This document shows, piece by piece, positions 9,101 to 16,298 of a stretch of DNA of 64,000 bases (positions are counted from its first letter, which is position 1; each line of letters starts with the position of its first letter). The position numbers were made by a program, and so were the translations under genes. The notes under the pieces were generated by a model that worked only from the letters and a program-made list of their open reading frames with translations, searched no databases and was not told the origin of the DNA. Origin of the DNA: Bacteroidales bacterium UBA3696 (GTDB lineage Bacteria > Bacteroidota > Bacteroidia > Bacteroidales > Paludibacteraceae); contig DFIN01000034.1 of assembly GCA_002372135.1 (NCBI GenBank), positions 1 to 64,000 on the forward strand, in the 5' to 3' direction.

Positions 9101-12100
9101 AATCATCTGGCGCGAAGACATCACCCCGCTGCCCAAGAACGAACTCTACAGCGGTGCCGCCTACGCAACCAGCGGACTGCCCGTTGTGTTGACCGCTGAA
9201 GACCCGAGCATACTGCAAGTGACCAACGGCGACCAAGTAACCGGCATAGGCGTAGGTACGACACACCTGTTTGCCCGTCAAGCCGGTGATACCAAATGGG
9301 AAGCCGTCAACGAGACCATCACTGTAGAGGTAACCAACAAAACCGTGCAACATATCGTCTGGACCGACCGTTTGAGCAACATCAAACGCGAGAACGGACA
9401 GACCGTCACCAAGACCCTGACCGCCTACTCCGATGCGGACAACACCCTTCCTATTACTTACGAACTGGATGCCGCTGCCGCTGCCTTTGCCTCGGTGAGC
9501 GGTAACACACTGACCATCACCGGCTGGGGAACAGGTTATATAACTGCCCGCCAAGCCGGTACGGACGACTATGTAGCCGTCAGTGCGATGCGCAAACTTG
9601 TCAGCCGCGACCCCGCCGCAGGCTGCAGACCGCTCGTCTTGGACGAACCCGGGGAAAAGACCCTGCACACCATTGACAGCGAGGAGTTCCCACTGCAAGG
9701 TGAACCTGCCACGATTGAGTTTGATGCTAAATGCGATAAAGTAGCCTTGTGGGGCTTGTGGGTATCAGAGTACTACAATGGTAGCTGGCACGAAGTGGCA
9801 TATATAGAGCGCGGCGATATGAGCAGCAGTTACAACCACTATGGTCCATACACCCTGAACCGCGCCACAACCAAAATCAAGATTGCCGCCGAAACGGGTG
9901 CTACCCTGACCCGCACCTTCAAGAACGTGGAAGTAACCCTTGCCAAGTATCTTGAACTGCGTGAGAACAATATGGACTTCTCTGCTGTAGAGTACGGACA
10001 GACCGTGCTGCAACAGTTCACCGTGGACTACTCCAACTTGACCGGTGCTTTAGATGTGGAACTGCAGAACCCGAGCAGTCAGATTGAGGTTCGCACCGTC
10101 ACCCTCGGCGAGGACTGCGGCGATTTTGCCAAGAACGCCGTAGTACAGATTCGCTGCACGGGTCGCACTATCGGTACGGAGCAGAACACCATCGTTATCT
10201 CCAACCGCGACCAGCGACTTGAAGTGCCCGTGTCCGTAACCGTCATACCTGTTACACAACAGATTACTTGGAACGTTGTTTCGCCTGTTGCCACCATGAC
10301 CACCGACAAGGTGCAACTCGTCGCTACTGCCACCAGCGAACTGCCGGTTGTCTTCACATCGGCTGACAATAATATAGCCGAGCCGTATCAAAAAGAAGAC
10401 GGCACATGGTGGTTGAACATACGAAGTGCAGGCGATGTGGTTATCACCGCCACACAAGCGGGCAACACCAACTACGAGAGCACCACAACAAGCCGCACAT
10501 ACAGCATAAGCCGCGTAACACCTACTATTGCAACATTGCCCACGGCAAGTGCAACCATTCTGCCTGCCACCTTGAGCAGTGTGGCTCTTGAAGGCGGTCA
10601 AGCCACAACAGACATACAAGGTATCGCCACGCCGATAGAGGGCACATTTGCATGGCAAGAGTTAAATACCTATGTTGAGCGTGTAAACAGCGGATATACT
10701 GTTATTTTCACGCCCACCAACACCGATTGGTACAATGCCGCTAGTTGCACAGTAGAGGTTCCTGTCCTGAAGACGCCGCAGTCTATTACGTGGAACTTAG
10801 CAACAAGTACAATGTTCTGCAACGCCGACATCACGTTTGACGCTGTGGCTTCGAGCGGTCTGACCATCCGCTATACGACTTCGGATGCTTCGATTGCATA
10901 CGTGGATGCCGACAATCATCTGCGTATTATCAAAGGCGGTGAAGTGACCATCACCGCTCACCAAGATGGTGACGAGACCTATGCTACTGCTCCGACAGTA
11001 GAGAAAACATTGACCATCAACCGCTTCACTCCGGCTATTGTGAGTCTGCCTACAGCAGAGAAGATGTTGATTGGCAGGTTGCTGTCGGACGCTTCTCTCA
11101 GCGGCGGACGGGTTGAACTGGACGGAGTTGAGGTAGAAGGCAGTTTTGCATGGGAAGAGGGTAATAGTCGCGTAGAAACAGTGGCAGGTGCATTTGAGCG
11201 CAATGTCATCTTCACTCCTGCCAATGCCAACTGGTATAATACGTTGTCAGCATCGATGACGGTGGTGGTTGAAAAGTATGCCCCCGCCATCTATCAGGCG
11301 CTGACCGGCTCTGCCATCACCTACGGACAAGCCTTGGATCAGTCCGTATTGAGCGGTGATTTCAGTGCGATTGACACGGTTAAGTTCCCCACAGAAGCCG
11401 TCAGCGGTACGTATGCTTGGAAACGACAAGACGAGATTCTTTCTGCCGGAGAACCAAGCATGGGCACAGTGGTCTTTACACCGTCGAACCAAGATTGGTA
11501 CAACACGGTTGAGTTCAGCGTACCTGTTATGGTAGCGCGGGCTCATGTTACCAGCGTGAGCGGTGCTGCCGAAATGAACTATGGACAGGTATTAGGCGAG
11601 GCCAACCTGACCAACACCACTATGGGTGTTATTGACGGCGGAACGGCATTGGTAGCCGGAAGCATTGAGTGGGACGGTTCGTTAGACATGATGGCGTATT
11701 ACGAAGTAGGTACGCACGCTAATTTGCCTGTTCGCTTCACTCCGAGCGATCCCAACTATATCACCGAGACAGTCAGTGGAACTGCCACCTTGACAGTGAA
11801 TGCCGGACATGTGTTCGACGGCAGCAACGGCAGCAATTGGAACGATGCTGACAACTGGCGCAACAGCGATACGCCCAACGAGTCAGACCCCGTAGTCATC
11901 ATGGCAGATGTGGATATTGACAGCCATGTGGCAGTGGGTGGCATGACTATTCGCGATGGTGTGACGGTGCGCATCAAGGGTACTGGTGTGCTGCTGACCG
12001 GCAGTGCCGACTCCTACCATCGTGACACGTACGGCAACATGGTGGTAGAACAAGGCGGACAAGTTGAACTGGGTGCAGGTCGAGTTGATGTGAACACCTT

Positions 12101-13343
12101 CCGTATAGAAGCGCGTATGAGTGACAAGACCGAAGACGAGACCTTCAGTGAAGCCCGTTCGGGTGAAGCGTTGAACCTAACCAACCTTGCTATTCACGAC
12201 GCAGCCTACTATGCTGTTACAATTGACCCGAGCACGGTGGCATCCGAAGGATGGTATGCTTTCAGTGTTCCCTTTGAAGTGGATGCCCGCACAGGAGTGT
12301 TGGATGCCCAGATGCGTCGCATGAGTTATGGCAGCAACTATGCCATCATCCGCCACGATGGCAGCGAACGTGCGAAGGGCAAGAGCGAATGGGATTATGA
12401 ACAAGGAACACTCCGCCCGGGTAAGTTCTATATGATTACCGTTTCTGCCGAACAATATGCTACGCTTGTGCTGCGCAAGAAAGACGGTGCTCCCATCACG
12501 CAAGAGACCGATATTAACCTGCAAGCCTATGCTCTCAATGGTGGCAAAGCAGGAGATGAAGGTTGGAACGGACTGGGCAACACCCGCATGTATCACGTCA
12601 ACATCGGCACCACAGCCACTGACAAAGCCCTGATTTATCATCATAGCACCAATAGTTTTGAGGCGGTCTATCTGAACCAAACGAGTTTTGTAGTCGGTTC
12701 ACCTTTCTTCCTGCATACCGATGGTGAAGAAAGCGTGGTGAGCATGACCGATGCCACGCACAGTGTGTTCTATGCGCCTATGCGTGAGGCAAACCGACAA
12801 GATGAATTCATCGTCCGTCTGGGTCGTAGCACCGACACCTACAGCGACCAACTCTATGTCAGTGCTTCAGACGATGCCACCAATACCTATCAAGCCGAGC
12901 AGGAACTGACCAAAGCCTCTATGGGTAATGCCAAGGTGGCGCAGATGAGCGTTAGCGGATATGGTCTGCAACTGTGTGATGCTGCCTTCCCATTGGCAGA
13001 AGACGGCACTGCCTTCTTCCCGCTCAACCTCACCTCGCCCAAGGCACAAAGTCTGCAACTCTATGTGCATCAAGAAGTCGAAGGACAGACGCTCTATCTG
13101 ACCTATGAGGGAACGCCCGTATGGAACTTGAGCGAGTCTGCCTATACGATTGATCTGAACAAAGGTAACAACAACGCTTACGGACTGCTGCTTCGTCAGA
13201 ACGCACCGCAATCCGCTACGGGCATAGACGACCATTCAGCAAGCGAAGTGAAGACCGACAAACTCATTCGCAACGGTGTGCTGTACATGCTCCGCGATGG
13301 TGTGCTGTATGACGCACAAGGCAAGCGTGTGCAAAAACAATAA
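6111..13343 (+). CDS. Giant secreted multidomain protein 1 (Ig-like/ASH-like modules)
   Basis: A 2410-residue exported protein; no catalytic domain recognised. A long N-terminal region leads to a hydrophobic signal segment (VVILCILLGFSGQVWG). Next come three pairs of a sandwich-like module and an ASH/HYDIN-like module: about residues 65-300 (ending near FRPTAQGTRNGNITISGDCG), 760-1000 and 1165-1385. Between and after these are many Ig-like (Big/MBG-like) repeats with the pattern ITW...SGLPVVFTSADNNIA and FTPTNTDWYNA. Around 1900-2030 is a DADNWRNSDTPN segment. From about 2045 runs the C-terminal module shared with giants 2 and 3, beginning WYAFSVPFEV and ending LYMLRDGVLYDAQGKRV. Base composition is uneven: about 6.3-7.3 kb and 8.4-8.76 kb look AT-richer than the rest. 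Starts at 6111, 6120, 6129 or 6147 are all possible. Likely a surface adhesin-type protein. Confidence 0.8.
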   Translation: MIYMKDMKRIYDMKNAIIRAVEKRLFSRCSAPVHFPFISRSAAVVILCILLGFSGQVWGNDCTYSHNRDVYNTSINAYEVIAQYSFTNSYGLASFSYKLTLTCTAAGADLTYKIQYLPANSNTWTDTDIQTKTLNGTWQAWRSEDSESNTVSISSNSAIFNARGIRIVSTKDFGTHLDWFKQVKTYRNVSVSEESFKMAKTLSGSTSTMAFENQTYGTTSENRTRTFTFSNEATGKSISISKNTNSTEFPATISKSGDCTGTATISVQFRPTAQGTRNGNITISGDCGTKSFEVSGIGLRATPSLTANNGSVNVSIAGINNSTINLSNLISNTGNGSVSYTIVSSNSSSATISGSIFSATQCGDYTIRATTAQTEQYISVYKDFIVTVNKLTPTIVWREPEHIYSGDLMENMASLAYSGNAVSNVGITLSSGNTGAMTVEGLNLRAAQNLTAFTNVVVTATTAETEHYKSVTATHTYGIEPKATPLFLLNGEDLPAEPVKELRLLIGETADMAFENTDETNGRFSYPIAAQYISYTHNGSAHTGTITATKYGDEVIQFHQTGTTTIFERTRSIHVYVSKHTTTLSSWLDGITCDVEDAVATEDAYSVNAPAEGEPAQNAVVITSSDENIIRFTDGKWRAKNAGTATLTIRQANNDYWTGDTITATITVQKKTPVITWNLENNYPWGAQVSEPVVSSNTELPFTVVSNRPEIANYVDGRIEVYNLTGDVTFTLTQAGNYKWNNASSNLSKTIHVYQPQNHVPATLTSANYNHFKISHSGNVVWDNNCFKLGDGEVDEDDDEVTISFTGIPQTLSFDQQLDKIMLSLPGFPDCWVYESSNGRDWNEIWYNSKREEHHNGIIKNLQPSTRYIKFKYNGSIYCRYKNITITERKEIVAPASQDFGSGYIGNNPTERTINIDWYNVKTCTVSLTGTNADCFAIAEGSTTIASSIDNYSTAALTIRHKHEVAGNHTATLHIESEDGKTADITLTGTTNKALQEIIWREDITPLPKNELYSGAAYATSGLPVVLTAEDPSILQVTNGDQVTGIGVGTTHLFARQAGDTKWEAVNETITVEVTNKTVQHIVWTDRLSNIKRENGQTVTKTLTAYSDADNTLPITYELDAAAAAFASVSGNTLTITGWGTGYITARQAGTDDYVAVSAMRKLVSRDPAAGCRPLVLDEPGEKTLHTIDSEEFPLQGEPATIEFDAKCDKVALWGLWVSEYYNGSWHEVAYIERGDMSSSYNHYGPYTLNRATTKIKIAAETGATLTRTFKNVEVTLAKYLELRENNMDFSAVEYGQTVLQQFTVDYSNLTGALDVELQNPSSQIEVRTVTLGEDCGDFAKNAVVQIRCTGRTIGTEQNTIVISNRDQRLEVPVSVTVIPVTQQITWNVVSPVATMTTDKVQLVATATSELPVVFTSADNNIAEPYQKEDGTWWLNIRSAGDVVITATQAGNTNYESTTTSRTYSISRVTPTIATLPTASATILPATLSSVALEGGQATTDIQGIATPIEGTFAWQELNTYVERVNSGYTVIFTPTNTDWYNAASCTVEVPVLKTPQSITWNLATSTMFCNADITFDAVASSGLTIRYTTSDASIAYVDADNHLRIIKGGEVTITAHQDGDETYATAPTVEKTLTINRFTPAIVSLPTAEKMLIGRLLSDASLSGGRVELDGVEVEGSFAWEEGNSRVETVAGAFERNVIFTPANANWYNTLSASMTVVVEKYAPAIYQALTGSAITYGQALDQSVLSGDFSAIDTVKFPTEAVSGTYAWKRQDEILSAGEPSMGTVVFTPSNQDWYNTVEFSVPVMVARAHVTSVSGAAEMNYGQVLGEANLTNTTMGVIDGGTALVAGSIEWDGSLDMMAYYEVGTHANLPVRFTPSDPNYITETVSGTATLTVNAGHVFDGSNGSNWNDADNWRNSDTPNESDPVVIMADVDIDSHVAVGGMTIRDGVTVRIKGTGVLLTGSADSYHRDTYGNMVVEQGGQVELGAGRVDVNTFRIEARMSDKTEDETFSEARSGEALNLTNLAIHDAAYYAVTIDPSTVASEGWYAFSVPFEVDARTGVLDAQMRRMSYGSNYAIIRHDGSERAKGKSEWDYEQGTLRPGKFYMITVSAEQYATLVLRKKDGAPITQETDINLQAYALNGGKAGDEGWNGLGNTRMYHVNIGTTATDKALIYHHSTNSFEAVYLNQTSFVVGSPFFLHTDGEESVVSMTDATHSVFYAPMREANRQDEFIVRLGRSTDTYSDQLYVSASDDATNTYQAEQELTKASMGNAKVAQMSVSGYGLQLCDAAFPLAEDGTAFFPLNLTSPKAQSLQLYVHQEVEGQTLYLTYEGTPVWNLSESAYTIDLNKGNNNAYGLLLRQNAPQSATGIDDHSASEVKTDKLIRNGVLYMLRDGVLYDAQGKRVQKQ
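6185..6250. repeat. 11-bp periodic repeat inside the signal-peptide region of giant 1
   Basis: Five clear units of 11 bp start at 6185, 6196, 6207, 6218 and 6229, each beginning GTTCA; GTTCATTTCCC is present twice in tandem. A weaker sixth unit begins GTTGT at 6240. Because 11 is not a multiple of 3, the repeat is set by DNA and not by the protein. Confidence 0.9.
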
Positions 13344-13384
13344 GAAAAAAATAGGGGTATATTGTCCGAATAAGAAAATGACTA

Positions 13385-13392
13385 TACTTTTG
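13385..13392 (+). promoter_or_regulatory. -7 promoter box after giant 1
   Basis: TACTTTTG with a TTG 20 bp upstream (13362-13364). The ATG of the small ORF at 13402 is 10 bp downstream, so that ORF would be almost leaderless; the promoter may instead serve mainly the secreted protein at 13598. Confidence 0.65.
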
Positions 13393-13401
13393 CCGCCGCT
13401 T

Positions 13402-13554
13402 ATGAAAAACACATCAAAGACCTACAGTCCCCCCAAAATACGGGTATTAATGCTCTCCACAATTGCCCTATGGGGTTTGGCAACAAAGTCACAATTGCCA
13501 CCGGTGGGTGCCCCCGAGCGGAAGGGCAATTCGTCTCATTCCGCTTGGAAATAA
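13402..13554 (+). CDS. Microprotein following giant 1 (50 aa)
   Basis: A 50-residue ORF, ATG to TAA, 58 bp after giant 1. It begins MKNTSKTYSPPKIRVLMLS and is rich in Pro, Lys and Ser at the C-terminus. It resembles the ORFs at 32536 and 41957, which also directly follow giants and share the layout MK-x-Tyr-x-x-Pro followed by a short hydrophobic stretch and a Pro/Gly-rich polar tail. Similar tiny proteins are common in Bacteroidales, but I know of no function for them. No clear signal peptide. Evidence for coding is position and pattern only. Confidence 0.5.
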   Translation: MKNTSKTYSPPKIRVLMLSTIALWGLATKSQLPPVGAPERKGNSSHSAWK

Positions 13555-13597
13555 GCACGGATATATACTGTAATCACTTTTATAAAAATCAGATACT

Positions 13598-14095
13598 ATG
13601 AAAAAGTTTTTTGTAATGCTTATGTTGGGTATGCTTACCCTTGGTGCTCAGGCACAAATGAGCGTATCCTCCCGCGCTGGCAGCAATGTGATTGACCAAC
13701 GCGATAACTATATGCTCACCCTCAACGGCGGTAGTTACCAACTCATTGCCCAAGACTATTTTGGCGGCAAGGAGATTGTGATTGAGTTAGGCGACAATCA
13801 GAACAACGCGCTTGCCTCTATCCTGCAAATGCAAGCCCTGCTGAAAAGTGCCAAGAAAGGTGTGGCTAATCCCGTTAAGTTCGGCTATAAGACCTATAAC
13901 ATGGTGAAGCCCAACGGCAATCTGTTCCTCATCTCCGAGGGTGATGCCGACTACTGCATGGCTACTTTCACGCTGCTGGTGCCGGGCTTGAAGAAGTACA
14001 GCGCGTTCCTCAAAGATGTAACCCGTATGCCCTATTCAGTGGGAAACATCTCCAAATCGGACTTGCAACGTATGCAGAAGAAAATACTGAAGTAA
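13598..14095 (+). CDS. Secreted protein of unknown function (165 aa)
   Basis: A clear Sec signal peptide (MKKFFVMLMLGMLTLGAQAQ, cleavage after AQA) leads to a mature domain of about 145 residues with alternating short hydrophobic strands (YMLTLNGGSYQLIAQDYF, KEIVIELG) and a lysine-rich end. No lipobox, transmembrane helix or recognised domain; I do not recognise the family. It is likely periplasmic or secreted. It follows the microprotein by 43 bp and ends before a strong terminator at 14116-14150, so it closes the transcription unit begun by the box at 13385 or by giant 1. Confidence 0.75.
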   Translation: MKKFFVMLMLGMLTLGAQAQMSVSSRAGSNVIDQRDNYMLTLNGGSYQLIAQDYFGGKEIVIELGDNQNNALASILQMQALLKSAKKGVANPVKFGYKTYNMVKPNGNLFLISEGDADYCMATFTLLVPGLKKYSAFLKDVTRMPYSVGNISKSDLQRMQKKILK

Positions 14096-14115
14096 TTCGG
14101 CTGTCAAAAATGACT

Positions 14116-14150
14116 AAAAACCGAGAAATCGCTGATTTTTCGGTTTTTTT
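14116..14150 (+). terminator. Rho-independent terminator
   Basis: A 15-bp stem with one mismatch (14116-14130 with 14134-14148), 3-nt loop and a T run within and after the right arm. It separates the accessory block from the housekeeping operon that begins at 14175. Confidence 0.88.
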
Positions 14151-14174
14151 ATTGTATGACCGCATATTTAGCCC

Positions 14175-14182
14175 TACTTTTG
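14175..14182 (+). promoter_or_regulatory. -7 promoter box of the SRPBCC-psd-deoC operon
   Basis: TACTTTTG with TTG 20 bp upstream (14152-14154), 28 bp before the ATG at 14211. It is the only clear promoter before the five genes ending at 18906. Confidence 0.8.
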
Positions 14183-14210
14183 CCGCCTGTTGAAACCAAA
14201 TGAACAGCGT

Positions 14211-14648
14211 ATGAAGTACGAAAGTCACATTGCAAAATCAACCAATAACGCAGCAAATATCTATAAGGTGCTCAGCAACTTGAAAAACATTGAGCGGGTG
14301 CAGCACCTTCTGCCGAAAGACAAAGTGCAGGAAATAGAGATCTGCGAAGATTGTGTACGTTTGAAGATTGACGGACTGGGGCAAAAAATAGGCATCGTGA
14401 TAGCCGATAAGAAGGAGAATGACGTGGTTAAATACGCGGTGGAAGATAGTCCGATACCGGTTACGATGTGGATTCAGATGAAGCCGATGGCTTTGGACGA
14501 TACGCGGCTCAAACTGACCGTAGATGCCGACATCCCGTTCATGTTCCGTATGATGCTGGAGAAGAAACTGCAAACAGGTCTTGATCAAGCCGCCGATATG
14601 TTGGCGCAGTTCCCCTTCGACGAGTGGGAGAAAGGAGCCGCGGTATGA
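14211..14648 (+). CDS. SRPBCC/START-like domain protein
   Basis: A 145-residue cytoplasmic protein of the SRPBCC (Bet v1/START-like) fold, which forms a ligand-binding pocket. Supporting segments are the N-terminal MKYESHIAKS, VLSNLKNIERV, the middle PIPVTMWIQMKPM and the C-terminal helix LQTGLDQAADMLAQFPFDEW. This version is widely conserved in Bacteroidales without assigned function. The ATG at 14211 is chosen because the in-frame upstream TTG at 14190 is too close to the promoter. The stop overlaps the psd start (ATGA), so translation is coupled. Neighbouring psd hints at a lipid link, but that is only an inference. Confidence 0.82.
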   Translation: MKYESHIAKSTNNAANIYKVLSNLKNIERVQHLLPKDKVQEIEICEDCVRLKIDGLGQKIGIVIADKKENDVVKYAVEDSPIPVTMWIQMKPMALDDTRLKLTVDADIPFMFRMMLEKKLQTGLDQAADMLAQFPFDEWEKGAAV

Positions 14649-15310
14649 GAACACGCATCCACCGTGAAGGCAGACGTATGCTGCTCATCATGCTCCTTAT
14701 CGTATTAGCCATTGACATTACCGTCTTTTTCTATACGCCCCGTTGGCTCTTTGCGGTGGTGGTATTGGTATCGATGTTGGTGATGCTGTTTGTTACCTAT
14801 TTTTTTCGCAACCCGATGCGTATCGTTGAGTTGGATGACCCCCACTTCTTGTTGGCTCCTGCCGACGGACGAGTAGTGGTTATTGAGCCGGTGATGGAAA
14901 ATGAGTACTTCCACGAAGAAAGGTTGCAAGTCAGCATTTTTATGTCTCCCTTTAATGTGCATGCCAATTGGTATCCTATCGAAGGTAAGGTGTTGGTCAG
15001 TGAGCATCAGAAGGGGCGACACCGTGCTGCGTGGCTCCCTAAGTCGTCGTCTGAAAACGAACGCAGTTTGGTCGTCTTGGAAACAGATAACGGCGTACAA
15101 ATAGCCGTAAGGCAAGTGGCAGGGGCTATGGCAAGACGCATCGTAACCTATGCCAAACCCGGTATGCAAGTCAAACGCAATCAACACTTAGGCTTTATCA
15201 AATTGGGCTCCCGCGTAGATATGTATCTGCCGCTCAATACTGAAATGGATGTGGAGGTGGGCGATTCCGTGAGCGGGAACGAAACCATATTGGGCAGACT
15301 GGCAGATTGA
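14645..15310 (+). CDS. psd: Phosphatidylserine decarboxylase, short type
   Basis: A 221-residue enzyme that decarboxylates phosphatidylserine to phosphatidylethanolamine at the inner membrane. It has two N-terminal transmembrane segments (about residues 13-55), then LAPADGRVVVIEP, VSIFMSPFNVHANWYPIEGKV (split here as one conserved region), VRQVAGAMARRIV and, near the end, GFIKLGSRVDMYLP. In this family the chain self-cleaves between Gly and Ser of the LGS motif to make the pyruvoyl cofactor. The LGSR version is normal for the short PSD form. The start overlaps the preceding stop by 4 bases, and deoC follows after about 30 bp. Confidence 0.93.
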   Translation: MRTRIHREGRRMLLIMLLIVLAIDITVFFYTPRWLFAVVVLVSMLVMLFVTYFFRNPMRIVELDDPHFLLAPADGRVVVIEPVMENEYFHEERLQVSIFMSPFNVHANWYPIEGKVLVSEHQKGRHRAAWLPKSSSENERSLVVLETDNGVQIAVRQVAGAMARRIVTYAKPGMQVKRNQHLGFIKLGSRVDMYLPLNTEMDVEVGDSVSGNETILGRLAD

Positions 15311-15339
15311 TAGATGAAAAGAATGTAAAATCACACATA

Positions 15340-16233
15340 ATGACGAATACAGATATGAATAAATTTGAGCAACTTTTTGTCGCTTATCCGTTTGCAATGA
15401 GCGACGAGCAAGTGAAGGCGCAGGTCGCTGAACTCCTATCGAGCCATGCAGCCGAAAATAATAATGCCGCTGTTTGGGCACAATGCTTGAACCAAATAGA
15501 CCTGACTACACTTAGCGTGGACGATACGACCGACAAAGTAGCCACGATGGCACAGCGCGTTAACGAATTTGAAACGCAGTTCCCGCACCTTAAGAACGTA
15601 GCGGCTATTTGTGTATATCCCGCTTTGGTCAAAACGGTTCGCGACCATCTGACCGCTCCTATTGGTATAGCCGCCGTGGCAGGAGGTTTCCCTGCTTCGC
15701 AAACCTTCTTGGAAATAAAAGTGGCAGAAGCCGCTATGGCTGTCAAGGATGGCGCTACGGAGATTGACATCGTCTTGCCCGTAGGTAAGTTCTTGGAGGA
15801 ACGTTATGAGGAAGTAGCGGATGAGATTATGGAAATAAAAGCTGCCATCGGAGAGGCTCACCTCAAAGTAATTTTAGAGACGGGTGCATTGCGCTCGGCT
15901 GAGAATATCTACCGTGCTTCTATTTTGGCAATGGCAGCCGGTGCCGACTTTATTAAGACCTCCACAGGCAAGATTGCCGTCAATGCCACTCCTGAAGCAG
16001 CGTATGTGATGTGCAAAGCCATTCGCGCATGGTATGAGAAGACGGAGCAAGTAGTTTGCTTCAAACCTGCGGGTGGGGTCAGCACCACCGACGAGGCAGT
16101 GGCGTATTACACCATAGTCAAGGAAATTTTGGGACAGGATTGGCTCAATAATACACGTTTCCGTTTCGGTGCCAGCCGCTTGGCTAACAACCTGCTGACC
16201 TCTATCCAAGGTGAAACGGTTAAGTACTTCTAA
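15340..16233 (+). CDS. deoC: Deoxyribose-phosphate aldolase
   Basis: A 297-residue class I aldolase that splits 2-deoxyribose-5-phosphate into glyceraldehyde-3-phosphate and acetaldehyde in deoxynucleoside breakdown. The Schiff-base lysine is in GADFIKTSTGK; further conserved parts are CVYPALV, AVAGGFPASQTFLEIK, VILETGAL, VCFKPAGGVST and RFGASRLANNLL. The ATG at 15340 is chosen; the in-frame TTG at 15307 overlaps the psd stop and is less likely. Its TAA stop forms the beginning of an 11-bp repeat array that runs into the next gene's start. Confidence 0.95.
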   Translation: MTNTDMNKFEQLFVAYPFAMSDEQVKAQVAELLSSHAAENNNAAVWAQCLNQIDLTTLSVDDTTDKVATMAQRVNEFETQFPHLKNVAAICVYPALVKTVRDHLTAPIGIAAVAGGFPASQTFLEIKVAEAAMAVKDGATEIDIVLPVGKFLEERYEEVADEIMEIKAAIGEAHLKVILETGALRSAENIYRASILAMAAGADFIKTSTGKIAVNATPEAAYVMCKAIRAWYEKTEQVVCFKPAGGVSTTDEAVAYYTIVKEILGQDWLNNTRFRFGASRLANNLLTSIQGETVKYF

Positions 16234-16298
16234 AACAACCGTTAAACAACGGTGAAACTATCGCTAAACAACAGTTAAACTATCGTGAAACAACCCTA
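16233..16298. repeat. 11-bp periodic array between deoC and the NfnAB-like gene
   Basis: Six consecutive 11-bp units start at 16233, 16244, 16255, 16266, 16277 and 16288, each beginning AAAC (consensus about AAACWAYNGTT). The first overlaps the deoC stop codon and the fifth contains the GTG start of the next gene, so the array fills the whole gap. Confidence 0.95.

Noticed and set aside
8703..9698. 331-codon minus-strand frame inside giant 1
   Set aside because: Composition (Gly/Val/Cys-rich) reflects the reverse complement of Thr/Ala/Asn-rich codons; no start context or domain.
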